A DNA stretch of 61,303 bases from Ruminococcus sp. (GTDB taxonomy: Bacteria; Bacillota; Clostridia; Oscillospirales; Ruminococcaceae): assembly GCA_030531185.1 (NCBI GenBank), contig JAUNOG010000009.1:1-61303 (forward strand), in the 5' to 3' direction. Under the pieces are notes generated by a model. The model had not been told where the DNA came from and searched no databases. It saw nothing but the letters and a program-made list of their open reading frames with translations. Positions 1 through 8,587 of this stretch are shown one piece after another (position 1 is the stretch's first letter; each line of letters opens with the position of its first letter). Both the position numbers and the translations under genes were made by a program.

Positions 1-2
1 AG

Positions 3-557
3 CAAGTGGTCTGGCGCTGCATAAGCCGACTTGAACACGGCAAAAAGTACTGTCCAGATTCGCCTACGATAAAGGAAGAACAACTCCACAAGGCAATAAT
101 CCGCGCGATCAATAATTACTATTCCTGCCGTAACGACATTGTTAGGATTTTAAAAGCGAATATAGGCTCGGTTCTTGAATGTCAGGGACAGGAAGAAATC
201 TTAGCCGCAGAAAAGCGGCTGAAAGAAATTGATCAAGCAAGAACTGACTTAGTCAGCTTAATCGCTTCGGGCGGCTGCGACGAGGACAAGCTGGACAGCG
301 AGTTTGAAAAGCTTTATTCGGAAGAACAGCGGCTGAGCGAACGGCTTGCAATGCTGAAATCACAGAATAAGACTTCGGAAGAAACTCAAGCCAAGCTTGA
401 TAAAATAATGGAGCTGATAGAGAATGAAAAGTTTGAGTTGGAAACCTTTGATAATGTGCTTATCAGGAAACTGATCGAGTGCGTAAAAATACTGAGCAAG
501 ACCGAAATACTGGTAATTTTCAAGGGCGGTTACGAGGTCAGGACGGAAATTGAATAA
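3..557 (+). CDS. Large serine recombinase, C-terminal part (runs off the left edge)
   Basis: The reading frame is open to the window start, so only the last ~184 residues are present. The first residues show the zinc-ribbon segment of large serine recombinases (WRC, then LEHGKKYC, then SPTI), followed by a long charged helical stretch rich in Glu/Lys that fits the coiled-coil, and a short beta-like tail (ILVIFKGGYEV) typical of the end of these proteins. The catalytic N-terminal domain is outside the window. Such enzymes integrate and excise conjugative elements and phages, so this marks the end region of an integrated element. A GTG at position 6 is in frame but is unlikely to be a real start. 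Confidence 0.85.
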   Translation, partial: QVVWRCISRLEHGKKYCPDSPTIKEEQLHKAIIRAINNYYSCRNDIVRILKANIGSVLECQGQEEILAAEKRLKEIDQARTDLVSLIASGGCDEDKLDSEFEKLYSEEQRLSERLAMLKSQNKTSEETQAKLDKIMELIENEKFELETFDNVLIRKLIECVKILSKTEILVIFKGGYEVRTEIE

Positions 558-618
558 CGATTAAAATTTACAGCTTGCGGAAAAAATCTGCAAGCTGTTT
601 TTGTTGGGAGGCGGTTAT

Positions 619-1704
619 TTGGCAGGCAATTTTGAGGGGATAAAAACTCAGCGTTTCGGCGTAGAAGTAGAATGCACAGGCTTAACAAGGTCGGCAGCAG
701 CAAAAGCGGTCGCAAAGGTTTTAGGCGGCTTGACCGAGCATTACGGCGGGAGTTATGACAGATACGATGTTTACGACAGCAAAAACAGGCGTTGGAAAAT
801 CATGTCTGACGCAAGTATCAGATGTACGAACAAAAACGGGAATCCGGCTTCCAAGCTGTATTCCGTCGAGCTTGTAACTCCTATTCTGGAATACGAGGAT
901 ATGGCGACGCTTCAGGAAGTGGTTCGTTCTATTCGCCGAAGCGGAGGCGTTTGCAATGAAACAACGGGAATCCATATTCATATTGATTTTGCTCCGTATG
1001 ACGCACAAAAGCTTCGTAATTTAGTAAACATTTTTGCAAGTAAAGAGGATATGCTCTATCAGGCTTTGCAGGTAAATTCGGATCGTGAGCAGCATTATTG
1101 CAGAAAAGTGGACAAGCGTTTTCTTGAAGAACTTAACCGAAGAAAACCAACTGATTTGCAGACGATAAAAAGGCTATGGTACGGCGATGACCGTGAGTAC
1201 CATTCACATTACGACTCGTCTCGGTATCGATGTTTAAACTTACATCCAGTGTTTACCGACAATAATATCGAGGTGAGAGCTTTCAACAGTTGTCTGAACG
1301 CAGGCGTACTTCGAGCGTACATTTCACTGGTTCTGGCGGTCAGCAATCAGGCTCTGACTCAGAAATCAGCAAGTCCCCGTGTGACGCAGAGTGAGAATCC
1401 TCGCTATACGTTCCGTACATGGCTTATCCGAATAGGTCTGAACGGGCAGGAGTTTAAAAACTGCCGAAAGCACTTGCTTTCTCACCTTGAGGGAAATATA
1501 GCATGGCTTCATCCCGAAGATGCCATGGAACAACGTAAACGACTGAAAGCAGAACGGCAAGCCGCCCGTGAGCAGCGTGTCGAGCCTGTAAGCGAGGTTC
1601 AGGAGTTAAACGAAAACGTACCCAATGAAAATTTTGAGCCGTCAGAAAGCGAATGTGAGGACCTTGAAGAAGATGAAGAAATGGACATGGAAATGTCTAT
1701 GTGA
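619..1704 (+). CDS. Amidoligase-family protein (COOH-NH2 ligase, Amidoligase_2 type)
   Basis: About 361 residues. It opens with the family signature FGVEVEC, continues with a substrate segment (WKIMSDASI, SVELVTPIL) and the GIHIHID motif, all typical of the amidoligase branch related to glutamine synthetase/glutamate-cysteine ligase. Such enzymes join an amine to a carboxylate using ATP. The TTG at 619 is chosen because GGGAGG at 606-611 sits 7 nt upstream; a TTG at 601 has no such site. The last ~35 residues are very acidic (LEEDEEMDMEMSM). It is followed 13 nt later by a gamma-glutamylcyclotransferase, a pairing described for this family. Substrate unknown; peptide tagging or gamma-glutamyl amide synthesis is inferred. 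Confidence 0.8.
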   Translation: MAGNFEGIKTQRFGVEVECTGLTRSAAAKAVAKVLGGLTEHYGGSYDRYDVYDSKNRRWKIMSDASIRCTNKNGNPASKLYSVELVTPILEYEDMATLQEVVRSIRRSGGVCNETTGIHIHIDFAPYDAQKLRNLVNIFASKEDMLYQALQVNSDREQHYCRKVDKRFLEELNRRKPTDLQTIKRLWYGDDREYHSHYDSSRYRCLNLHPVFTDNNIEVRAFNSCLNAGVLRAYISLVLAVSNQALTQKSASPRVTQSENPRYTFRTWLIRIGLNGQEFKNCRKHLLSHLEGNIAWLHPEDAMEQRKRLKAERQAAREQRVEPVSEVQELNENVPNENFEPSESECEDLEEDEEMDMEMSM

Positions 1705-1717
1705 TAGGAGGTCGCAA

Positions 1718-2221
1718 ATGAAAAACAAACAATTATATATTGCTTACGGCAGCAACATCAATCTGGAGCAAATGGTATATCGGTGTCCGCGTTCAAAGGT
1801 TGTGGGAACATCGGAAATTAAGGACTATGAGTTGGAGTTCAGAGGCGTTGCGACCATTGTTCCCCAAAAGGGCGCAAGCGTTCCTGTTCTGATCTGGGAG
1901 CTTGATGAAAGAGATCTGCCTGCCCTAAACCGTTATGAGGGCTATCCAAGGCTTTACAGACAGGAAATAATGTCTTTTGATTTGAACGGCAAAGAAGTCT
2001 TGGGCATGGCATATCTGATGAATTATGGTAAGCTTTCTCCTCCAAGTCAACAGTACTACAATACGATTTTGCAGGGTTACAGAGAGAACGGTCTGGATGA
2101 AAAATATCTTCAAACTGCTCTTGAAAATTCTCAGCGGCTTGAGTATTTTGTAAATGATGAGTTTGATGAAGAACCAGACTATGACTACGATCTGGACGAT
2201 GATATGCAGATGAAATTTTAG
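1718..2221 (+). CDS. Gamma-glutamylcyclotransferase (AIG2/GGCT-like)
   Basis: A 167-residue protein with the GGCT fold signature: YIAYGSNI near the N terminus (YGSN at 10-13, the substrate-binding loop), the central LNRYEGYPRLY segment with the conserved Glu, and a length usual for the family. Family members cyclise gamma-glutamyl amides and release 5-oxoproline plus a free amine. The ATG at 1718 is preceded by AGGAGG; upstream in-frame starts lie inside the amidoligase gene and are rejected. Like its neighbour it ends in an acidic tail (DYDYDLDDDMQMKF). Together they could make and break the same gamma-glutamyl linkage, but the substrate is not visible. Confidence 0.8.
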   Translation: MKNKQLYIAYGSNINLEQMVYRCPRSKVVGTSEIKDYELEFRGVATIVPQKGASVPVLIWELDERDLPALNRYEGYPRLYRQEIMSFDLNGKEVLGMAYLMNYGKLSPPSQQYYNTILQGYRENGLDEKYLQTALENSQRLEYFVNDEFDEEPDYDYDLDDDMQMKF

Positions 2222-2233
2222 GAGGACATCACT

Positions 2234-2503
2234 ATGAAATACAAAGGATTTTATGTGAAAATAACTCCCGATACAGATTTGCATCGAGAGGATACGGACG
2301 GAAATGACATTCGCTGTAAGGGATTCACAATTGAAGTTTTTGTGGATGAATCCGAAAAACTCGAAATCGATGTTTTTTCAGTTGCAGTTGATTTTGAACT
2401 GCTGAAAGACAGTTTTGAAGAAGCGGAGCAGTTTGCTAAAGATTATATCGACTGCGAGGAAAAGGAATACCGTAGAATGATAGATGAGTTCAATGAATAT
2501 TGA
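2234..2503 (+). CDS. Small acidic protein of unknown function
   Basis: 89 residues, acidic, with alternating short beta and helical stretches and a Glu/Tyr-rich end. It starts 12 nt after the cyclotransferase stop behind AGGAGG, so it is probably cotranscribed with the amidoligase pair. No family is recognised. Its position suggests it belongs to the same cargo module of the mobile element. Confidence 0.65.
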   Translation: MKYKGFYVKITPDTDLHREDTDGNDIRCKGFTIEVFVDESEKLEIDVFSVAVDFELLKDSFEEAEQFAKDYIDCEEKEYRRMIDEFNEY

Positions 2504-2519
2504 TTGGGAGGAATAATTT

Positions 2520-2891
2520 ATGATCTCTAAAAATACTTTTGTTACAATGATAAACACTATCAGCGAGGTAATTGAAGAAAGTAAGGCAATGTGCAGCTGT
2601 CCGATACCGGGCAGCTTTTTTGATGATGATGCAAAGTCAGAATTGCTCGCCGGCTGTGATTATCAGCAGGACTTAATAAAAATGCTGGAGGTCGTTATGA
2701 TCGACCGTTATAGCGTTATTCATGATTTTCTTTACAAGCGTGATGAAAACGGAGAACTTTTCTTTGGCATTCCGCAGTTTGACGGTGTAATTAAGGTTTT
2801 TCTTATTTCAAGCGCAGAAGAATTATATGATTATCTGCTAGAACAAGCGGCAGAAACACTATGGGATTTTGTTTCAAGCATTGTGAGATAA
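2520..2891 (+). CDS. Protein of unknown function, last gene of the amidoligase cluster
   Basis: 123 residues, starting 16 nt after the previous stop behind GGGAGG. The N-terminal half is helical with a CSCP segment; the C-terminal half has a hydrophobic beta-like run (DGVIKVFLISSAEELYDYL). No export signal or known motif. A hairpin terminator follows at 2906, so this closes the transcription unit. Confidence 0.6.
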   Translation: MISKNTFVTMINTISEVIEESKAMCSCPIPGSFFDDDAKSELLAGCDYQQDLIKMLEVVMIDRYSVIHDFLYKRDENGELFFGIPQFDGVIKVFLISSAEELYDYLLEQAAETLWDFVSSIVR

Positions 2892-2905
2892 CCTTTTAAG
2901 GTGTT

Positions 2906-2932
2906 GGCTGTACAAGTGAGTACAGCCTTTTA
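2906..2932 (+). terminator. Intrinsic terminator after the amidoligase cluster
   Basis: Perfect 8-bp stem GGCTGTAC / GTACAGCC with a 6-nt loop followed by TTTTA, 15 nt after the stop at 2891. Confidence 0.8.
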
Positions 2933-3330
2933 CATATTTATTTTGCGTAATGTCTTTATGTGATAGAATGAATTTGAAAAAAGACTAATACGGACATATA
3001 TATGAAATTGATATAGCAAGGGTCATAAATAATACATTTGGAGTATGCATCCATTTGGTCTCAGCAAGACAAGTCGTTTTAACGACGCCAAAAATCCTTC
3101 GCAATTAATTTTGCGGAGGATTTTTATTTTCTGCACACTTAATAAAAAATACCAAAACATTCTACACTCCGTACTCCCCTGTAAAACAAATTTGACAGTA
3201 ATTTTAATTGGCTGTGATATACAATGGAAATTGGCGGTAAAATATAAAAGCACAGACACGCACCTAATCTTTTTCAAAAGGAGCTTACAAAAAAATTGGT
3301 TCTTATAGTGCGGTTATTGACATAAACTTA
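2933..3330. other. AT-rich intergenic stretch at the edge of the presumed element
   Basis: No convincing gene: an 87-codon frame at 3045 has no ribosome site and reads through a terminator. It holds a second hairpin (3091-3127) and A/T-rich sequence. The boundary of the element that carries the recombinase may lie here, but no direct repeat can be tied to an att core without the other end. Confidence 0.4.
3091..3127 (+). terminator. Hairpin with T tract, probable terminator
   Basis: Stem AAATCCTTCGCAA / TTGCGGAGGATTT (one G-T pair) with a 6-nt loop and a run of T. No gene ends directly upstream, so it may be left over from element insertion or end a short RNA. Confidence 0.55.
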
Positions 3331-3366
3331 AAGCAGGACTGTTCACTGAACCGTCCTGCTTTATTG
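3331..3366. terminator. Hairpin terminator downstream of the CotH-type gene
   Basis: Stem AAGCAGGAC-GTTC / GAAC-GTCCTGCTT with a single internal mismatch and a 3-nt loop. It lies 12 nt past the minus-strand stop at 3378 and ends with a weak T run on either strand. Confidence 0.65.
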
Positions 3367-3377
3367 TGTAACGTAAA

Positions 3378-5792
3378 TTAAAGTATACTTCGCTCAAATT
3401 CCGCCGTAAGTTTTAAATTTCCCTTGACGGTAAATTCGATTTCGGGACTGCCGCTGTAAAGCTCGCCTTTGCTGTCGTACCACCCTGTGAAAATATATCC
3501 CTTTTCGGGGACTGCCTCTACAGTAAGCGTACAGCCGTCAAAGTATGTACCGCTGAAATCTGTTCTTACCTCACTTCCGTTCACCAATACTTTTCCTCTT
3601 GCCGCATCATCGGAGCGCAGGGAGATTTTGCGTCTGTCGCTTAATTCAAACTCAGTTTCCAGCAGCTTGGTTATTCTTTCGGGACGTGTGTAGAAAAAGT
3701 CGCTCATACGTCCGAGCATTGAGTCCACCGCATTTTTTTTATTTGCCCATGTGGGGAAACGCTTGTAATAGTTGTCCAGCTCGTCGTAGTAAACGGATTT
3801 GTACTCGGCAAGATATTCCTTGTATCTGCCGTACTCAAAGGACGTATTTCGCATATCCATAAGAGCTGTAATGAATTTCTGCCTGAACTCACCGTTTCTC
3901 AGCAGACTGTGGATAATTCCCCCCAGCGCCGTTTCTTTTTGTTTTTCAAGATATGTAAATATATCCGTTTCATCGGATTTGGTATTATAATGATAAGCGG
4001 AGGACTCTGTGTCGAACAGGTAAAATCTCCAGCGTCCGTCGGCGTAAGGGTTGTCTGTCTGCACTTGCCGGACCCTCCAGCAGCCGTAGTTGTTCTGCGG
4101 CCAGTCGTCGTTATAAATATAGCATTCTATTGCCATATATTCCGCAAAATTGTCCATATCCATAAGACTTTCAGCCTTTCGGTAATTCTCCTCGGCGGAC
4201 ATATCGTTCTGCGTAATGAACTCACGCATTTCATTAAAGTCGGGATCGTCGGTCTCTTCGGCAAGTTCGACTATTCTTTTTACCAGTGCCACGTCTGTTT
4301 CAACAACTCCGTAATGGTCGGCGAAATATTCTTCGGTATAATCCTCCTGCAAAGTGTAAAGTCCCCAGTATTCGCCGTCGATGAACAGTATGCAGGCTCT
4401 GCCCGCTTGGGTCGCAAAATTTTTCTCGCTGACCATATTCTGTATCATCGTATCCTTGAACTTAGAGTAATTGGTGTCGTTTCCCCCGTTGCGTAGGACA
4501 AGGGTCTTAAAGCTGTTCATTTCATTGCCGCCGCTGTCGGTAAGACCCTCCCAGAACGCGTAATCGAAAGAGTTTTTGCCGTAATCGCTCCTTGCGTAAA
4601 AACGGAAGGATTTCTGGTAATCCGCTCTTGACCAGCCGCCCTGAATCCGCATTCCCGCGTCCTGCGAAAGCTTAAGACTGCCGTCGCTTTCAAAAAATTC
4701 TATGTAGCATTCACGCTCCCACTCTCTTCCCTTTTGATTGTAGTTTGCGGGAATAGAGCCGTTGTGATAGTGATTGGGGTGTTCTTCGGCGTATTCCTCG
4801 TATACCTCTCCCATACAGTATATACCCGTTTCTTCGTCGTAAAGATTTTCAGGATCGGTCACTATCGAAACGACGGGAAGATCGTTGTGGTCCGCTGTGG
4901 AAAGTCCCACAAAGTATGCGGCTGTGGAAACCTTTCCGTACTTTCCGTCTGCGCTTTTTGCACATGCTCTCACGACGGTTCCTTTGTCAACGTCCTCGTC
5001 CTTGGGAGCGGATATGCTGCCCTCGCGGTAATCAAGCTGTATCTTCATCGGGTCGTAAGCGGAAATCGTGTTAGGCTCGCCGTTTCTGTCGGATACTGTT
5101 ATCGCTCCCGTATATTCAATTCTGGTATCGGAGCTTGTGGGATCTGTTCCGTCAAGGGTGTAGTATACAGTCTGCCCCTCCGTCGCATATATCTCCAACT
5201 CAAATTCGTCGGAATAAAATCCCGCGGTATGGCTGAAAGCGGGAGTACAGCCGATGACCTCGGCGCTGTTTGCAAGCAAGGGAGTAGGCGATGAAACATA
5301 CATTTCACCGTCGTAATTTTTTGAATAGCTGTTTCCCTTTTCGATCTTGCAAACCGATATCCTATCGCATACGGAGAAACCGTAATCCAGTTCAATTTCG
5401 CTGTTCTCTGCTTTAGGAATATTGAACCTTGCTTGGGGGACGTCCTCCGAAATCTCATTTTTGGAGCAGTATATTAGCAGGTAATCTCCGCTTTTGACGG
5501 TATAATCGCCTAAGGCCTGCTGTTCGCCGCCGTTGATACGCAGAGAAAACCCCTTTAAGGAGATATCCTTGTCGGTAGGATTGTAAAGCTCTATCCAGTC
5601 GCAGAGATCTCCGTAAACGTCGGTTATATCCGAAGCTGTGGGATTTTCTCCGTCGTTTGCGGAGCATATTTCATTTATAACTATCTGCGGAGGCTTAAGA
5701 AAGCAAACAGCGGCGATAATTCCCGCGATCAGTATAAAAAGCAATGCGCATAATGACAGTATTTTAGCTTTTCTAACAGATATATTGTGCAA
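3378..5792 (-). CDS. Exported lamin-tail / CotH-kinase-family protein
   Basis: 804 residues. A membrane segment at ~12-32 (uncleaved anchor or signal) is followed by a lamin-tail domain (~36-150, VINEICSAN then DWIELYNPTDKDI), a chitobiase C-terminal-like domain (~186-290, VYYTLDGTDPTSS), a CotH domain (~305-690, with RIQGGWSRADYQKSFRFYAR) and a C-terminal InlB-type repeat (GYIFTGWYDSKGE). CotH proteins include secreted atypical kinases; in gut Firmicutes and cellulosome producers they occur on the cell surface. Kinase activity here is unproven. The gene stands alone between a consensus promoter and a terminator. Confidence 0.85.
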   Translation of the reverse strand: MHNISVRKAKILSLCALLFILIAGIIAAVCFLKPPQIVINEICSANDGENPTASDITDVYGDLCDWIELYNPTDKDISLKGFSLRINGGEQQALGDYTVKSGDYLLIYCSKNEISEDVPQARFNIPKAENSEIELDYGFSVCDRISVCKIEKGNSYSKNYDGEMYVSSPTPLLANSAEVIGCTPAFSHTAGFYSDEFELEIYATEGQTVYYTLDGTDPTSSDTRIEYTGAITVSDRNGEPNTISAYDPMKIQLDYREGSISAPKDEDVDKGTVVRACAKSADGKYGKVSTAAYFVGLSTADHNDLPVVSIVTDPENLYDEETGIYCMGEVYEEYAEEHPNHYHNGSIPANYNQKGREWERECYIEFFESDGSLKLSQDAGMRIQGGWSRADYQKSFRFYARSDYGKNSFDYAFWEGLTDSGGNEMNSFKTLVLRNGGNDTNYSKFKDTMIQNMVSEKNFATQAGRACILFIDGEYWGLYTLQEDYTEEYFADHYGVVETDVALVKRIVELAEETDDPDFNEMREFITQNDMSAEENYRKAESLMDMDNFAEYMAIECYIYNDDWPQNNYGCWRVRQVQTDNPYADGRWRFYLFDTESSAYHYNTKSDETDIFTYLEKQKETALGGIIHSLLRNGEFRQKFITALMDMRNTSFEYGRYKEYLAEYKSVYYDELDNYYKRFPTWANKKNAVDSMLGRMSDFFYTRPERITKLLETEFELSDRRKISLRSDDAARGKVLVNGSEVRTDFSGTYFDGCTLTVEAVPEKGYIFTGWYDSKGELYSGSPEIEFTVKGNLKLTAEFERSIL

Positions 5793-5839
5793 TTACCTCG
5801 CCTCCCGTTAATGCAGATTTTCTGAACAAACACATTACT

Positions 5840-5868
5840 ATTATACAAAATAGCAGTCGGATTGTCAA
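5840..5868 (-). promoter_or_regulatory. Sigma-A promoter of the CotH-type gene
   Basis: On the minus strand TTGACA (5868-5863), 17-bp spacer, TATAAT (5845-5840); ~48 nt upstream of the start codon. Confidence 0.8.
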
Positions 5869-5960
5869 CGGTTTTCGCGTAATTTCAAGCAAATATCAGA
5901 AAGCGGATTTAAGAAACAAGATAAGATATATACAAATCGTACAAATCCCTTAAATGCGTC

Positions 5961-5975
5961 TGAGGCTAACCTTTT
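5961..5975. promoter_or_regulatory. Possible metal-regulator (DtxR/IdeR-like) site upstream of feoA
   Basis: TGAGGCTAACCTTTT contains AGGCTAACCT, which matches its own reverse complement at 8 of 10 positions and resembles DtxR-family boxes. It is ~60 nt upstream of the feo -35 box. Assigned by resemblance only. Confidence 0.35.
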
Positions 5976-6024
5976 CTATCCTTTTACCTCAAAAAAATTT
6001 TTGAGCTATCCGTCCAATTACCCC

Positions 6025-6053
6025 TTGACAGCTAAAGTTAACTGTGGTAAACT
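6025..6053 (+). promoter_or_regulatory. Promoter of the feo operon with an internal imperfect palindrome
   Basis: TTGACA (6025-6030), 17-bp spacer, TAAACT (6048-6053). The spacer and -10 carry an imperfect inverted repeat (AAAGTTAAC ... GTAAACTTA) that could be an iron-dependent operator; the assignment is by position only. Confidence 0.7.
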
Positions 6054-6090
6054 TATGTAGGGATAGCTTTAACTAACTTTTGGAGATGAT

Positions 6091-6342
6091 ATGACATTGA
6101 CTTTGGATAAATTGAAAATAGGTTCTTCCGCCGTTATAAAAACCGTAGGAGGACAAGGCGCGCTGAGACTTCGCCTGCTGGATATGGGGCTGATACCCCG
6201 TACCGAGGTGACAATGCGAAAGATCGCACCTATGGGCGATCCTATTGAAATAAATGTACGAGGGTATGAACTTACTCTGCGTATCGAGGACGCTATGAAT
6301 ATAGAGATAGAACCCATAGAAGAGGGAGGCGACGGCAGATGA
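6091..6342 (+). CDS. feoA: Ferrous iron transport protein A
   Basis: 83-residue SH3-like protein: basic LRLRLLDMGLIPRTEV segment and a C-terminal LRIEDAMNIEIE strand, as in FeoA. It is thought to modulate the FeoB G domain at the inner face of the membrane. Overlaps feoB by 4 nt (ATGA), indicating translational coupling. Confidence 0.9.
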   Translation: MTLTLDKLKIGSSAVIKTVGGQGALRLRLLDMGLIPRTEVTMRKIAPMGDPIEINVRGYELTLRIEDAMNIEIEPIEEGGDGR

Positions 6343-8348
6343 TATTTGCCCTTGCAGGCAATCAGAACTGCGGTAAAACCACACTGTTCAACGCTCTCAC
6401 AGGCTCAAATCAGCACGTGGGAAATTTTCCGGGCGTGACCGTCGATCAAAAGGTAGGGAATATAAAAGGTACAAAGGACTGCTCCGTGGTCGATCTGCCG
6501 GGTATTTACTCTCTGCGTCCGTATTCACAGGAGGAGATAGTCACCCGTGATTACATACTCAACGAAAAGCCCGACGGCATTATAAATATCGTGGACGCAA
6601 CAAATATAGAGCGTAACCTTTATTTGACATTACAGCTTTTGGAGCTCAGAGTTCCAATGGTGCTTGCACTGAATATGATGGACGAGGTACACGCAAACGG
6701 CGGTACTATCGACGTAAAAATCCTGTCCGCCGCATTGGGAATACCCGTCGTACCGATAACGGCATCGAAGGGCGAGGGAATTACCGAGCTTACAGACAAG
6801 GCTCTGGAAGTGGCAAGAGAACGCAAAAAGCCCGTTGTCACAGACTTCTGCGCGGACAACTCTCCCGTACACCGCTGTATACACGCAGTAGTCCACCTTA
6901 TTATGGATCACGCGCTGAAGATAAATATTCCCCCTCGTTTCTGCGCCACAAAGCTTATCGAGGGCGATCCACATATGGCGGAGCAGCTGGGACTTGACCA
7001 AAACGAGCTTGAACTTCTTGAACACTGCATTGTTGAAATGGAAACGGAAAGCGGATACGAACGCAACGAGGCTCTTGCTGATATGCGTTATACCTTTATA
7101 GAACAGGCAGTCGCGCTGTCTGTGGTTAAATGCAAGGAAAGCAAAGAGCATATAAGGAGCGTGAAGATAGATAAAGTCCTTACCGGCAAATACACAGCAA
7201 TACCTGTGTTTATCGGCATTATGTTCCTTGTGTTTTTCCTGACCTTCAACGTTATCGGCTCGGGACTGTCCGATCTGCTGGCGTTGGGGATAGACAAGCT
7301 TACCGAGCTTACGGACAGAGGGCTTACCTCCTATGGAATTAACCCCGTAGTCCACAGTCTTGTGATAGACGGAATTTTCGCGGGAGTGGGCAGCGTGCTG
7401 AGCTTTCTTCCTATTATCGTAACGCTGTTTTTCTTCCTCTCTATTCTGGAGGACACGGGCTATATGGCTCGCGTGGCTTTTGTTATGGATAAGCTCCTAA
7501 GAAAAATCGGTCTTTCGGGGCGGAGCTTTGTGCCTATGCTCATCGGTTTCGGCTGTTCGGTACCTGCAATTATGGCGACAAGAACTCTTGTGTCCGACAG
7601 AGACAGAAAGATGACCATTCTGCTGACCCCTTATATGAGCTGTTCGGCTAAAATACCGATTTATGCGGTTTTCTGCGCCGCATTCTTCAAAAAATATCAG
7701 GCGTTCGTGATGATAGGACTTTACCTTACAGGTATGCTGCTTGCAGTCGCGGTCGCGCTGATTTTCAAGAACACGATTTTCAGGGGCAAGCCTGTGCCTT
7801 TTGTAATGGAGCTTCCGAACTACCGCCTGCCTTCGGCGAAAAACGTTGCAATGCTCCTGTGGGACAAGGCTAAGGACTTCATACAGCGGGCTTTTACGGT
7901 AATATTTGTTGCGACTATCATAATCTGGTTTTTGCAGACCTTTGATACCCGCCTTAATGTGGTGGAAAATTCCTCGGACAGTCTGCTTGCGCTGGTGGGA
8001 CAGTTTATCTCTCCGATTTTCAAGCCGCTGGGCTTTGACGACTGGAGAGCGGCGACCTCGCTTATCGCAGGCTTTACCGCAAAGGAAGCTGTTGTAAGTA
8101 CAATGGGAGTGCTTATGAATACGGGTATGGCAGAGCTTGGCACTGCGCTGTCGGGAGTGTTTACAACGCTCTCAGCGGTAAGCTTCCTTATTTTCACCTT
8201 GCTGTATACTCCATGCGTAGCGGCGGTTGCAACGATAAGACGTGAACTGCGTTCGGGCATTAAAACTGTTGGCGTGATAATAATGCAGTGTACAGTAGCT
8301 TGGCTGTGCGCCTGCGCCGTCTACCAGATAGGGAGCTTAATGCTATGA
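6339..8348 (+). CDS. feoB: Ferrous iron transporter B
   Basis: 669 residues. N-terminal G domain: P-loop GNQNCGKTT (7-15), DLPG (52-55), NMMD as the guanine-specificity motif; a helical spacer region follows, then a polytopic C-terminal half with the gate motifs GFGCSVPAIMATR and TPCVAAVATIRRE. It moves Fe2+ into the cell. Length and order are normal for the family. Second gene of feoA-feoB-Cys-rich protein. Confidence 0.95.
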   Translation: MIFALAGNQNCGKTTLFNALTGSNQHVGNFPGVTVDQKVGNIKGTKDCSVVDLPGIYSLRPYSQEEIVTRDYILNEKPDGIINIVDATNIERNLYLTLQLLELRVPMVLALNMMDEVHANGGTIDVKILSAALGIPVVPITASKGEGITELTDKALEVARERKKPVVTDFCADNSPVHRCIHAVVHLIMDHALKINIPPRFCATKLIEGDPHMAEQLGLDQNELELLEHCIVEMETESGYERNEALADMRYTFIEQAVALSVVKCKESKEHIRSVKIDKVLTGKYTAIPVFIGIMFLVFFLTFNVIGSGLSDLLALGIDKLTELTDRGLTSYGINPVVHSLVIDGIFAGVGSVLSFLPIIVTLFFFLSILEDTGYMARVAFVMDKLLRKIGLSGRSFVPMLIGFGCSVPAIMATRTLVSDRDRKMTILLTPYMSCSAKIPIYAVFCAAFFKKYQAFVMIGLYLTGMLLAVAVALIFKNTIFRGKPVPFVMELPNYRLPSAKNVAMLLWDKAKDFIQRAFTVIFVATIIIWFLQTFDTRLNVVENSSDSLLALVGQFISPIFKPLGFDDWRAATSLIAGFTAKEAVVSTMGVLMNTGMAELGTALSGVFTTLSAVSFLIFTLLYTPCVAAVATIRRELRSGIKTVGVIIMQCTVAWLCACAVYQIGSLML

Positions 8349-8560
8349 CTGCGGCGGACTATGCGATAATCGGTATAATTGCCTTATGCGTGTTCGGAGC
8401 GGTAAAGTATATTATCAGGCAAAAGAAAAGCGGAAAATGTATAGGCTGTTCACAATGTACAGCTTGTAAAGACTGCAAAAAGCAGTTCAGCGGAACGAAC
8501 ACAGCCGTGATAAACACACAAAAGGAAAAATCCGAAACAGGCGGCGCACAAAGTCGGTAA
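8345..8560 (+). CDS. FeoB-associated Cys-rich membrane protein
   Basis: 71 residues: one membrane helix (~6-24, YAIIGIIALCVFGAVKYII) then a basic segment and a Cys cluster (CIGCSQCTACKDCKK, five Cys). Small proteins of this type follow feoB in many Firmicutes and are proposed to bind iron or assist FeoB. The ATG at 8345 overlaps the feoB stop (ATGA). The last codons lie in the terminator hairpin. Confidence 0.85.
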   Translation: MTAADYAIIGIIALCVFGAVKYIIRQKKSGKCIGCSQCTACKDCKKQFSGTNTAVINTQKEKSETGGAQSR

Positions 8561-8587
8561 TCCCAACAATGTGCGCCGCCCGCAGTT
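8540..8587 (+). terminator. Terminator of the feo operon
   Basis: 11-bp stem GGCGGCGCACA / TGTGCGCCGCC (8540-8550 with 8570-8580) followed by CGCAGTTTTATT. The same GGCGGCGCACA stem recurs after thrB at 42.3 kb. Confidence 0.8.

Noticed and set aside
3045..3308. 87-codon frame in the gap after the mobile element
   Set aside because: No ribosome site, crosses a hairpin terminator, and the antisense frame over the same bases is equally open.
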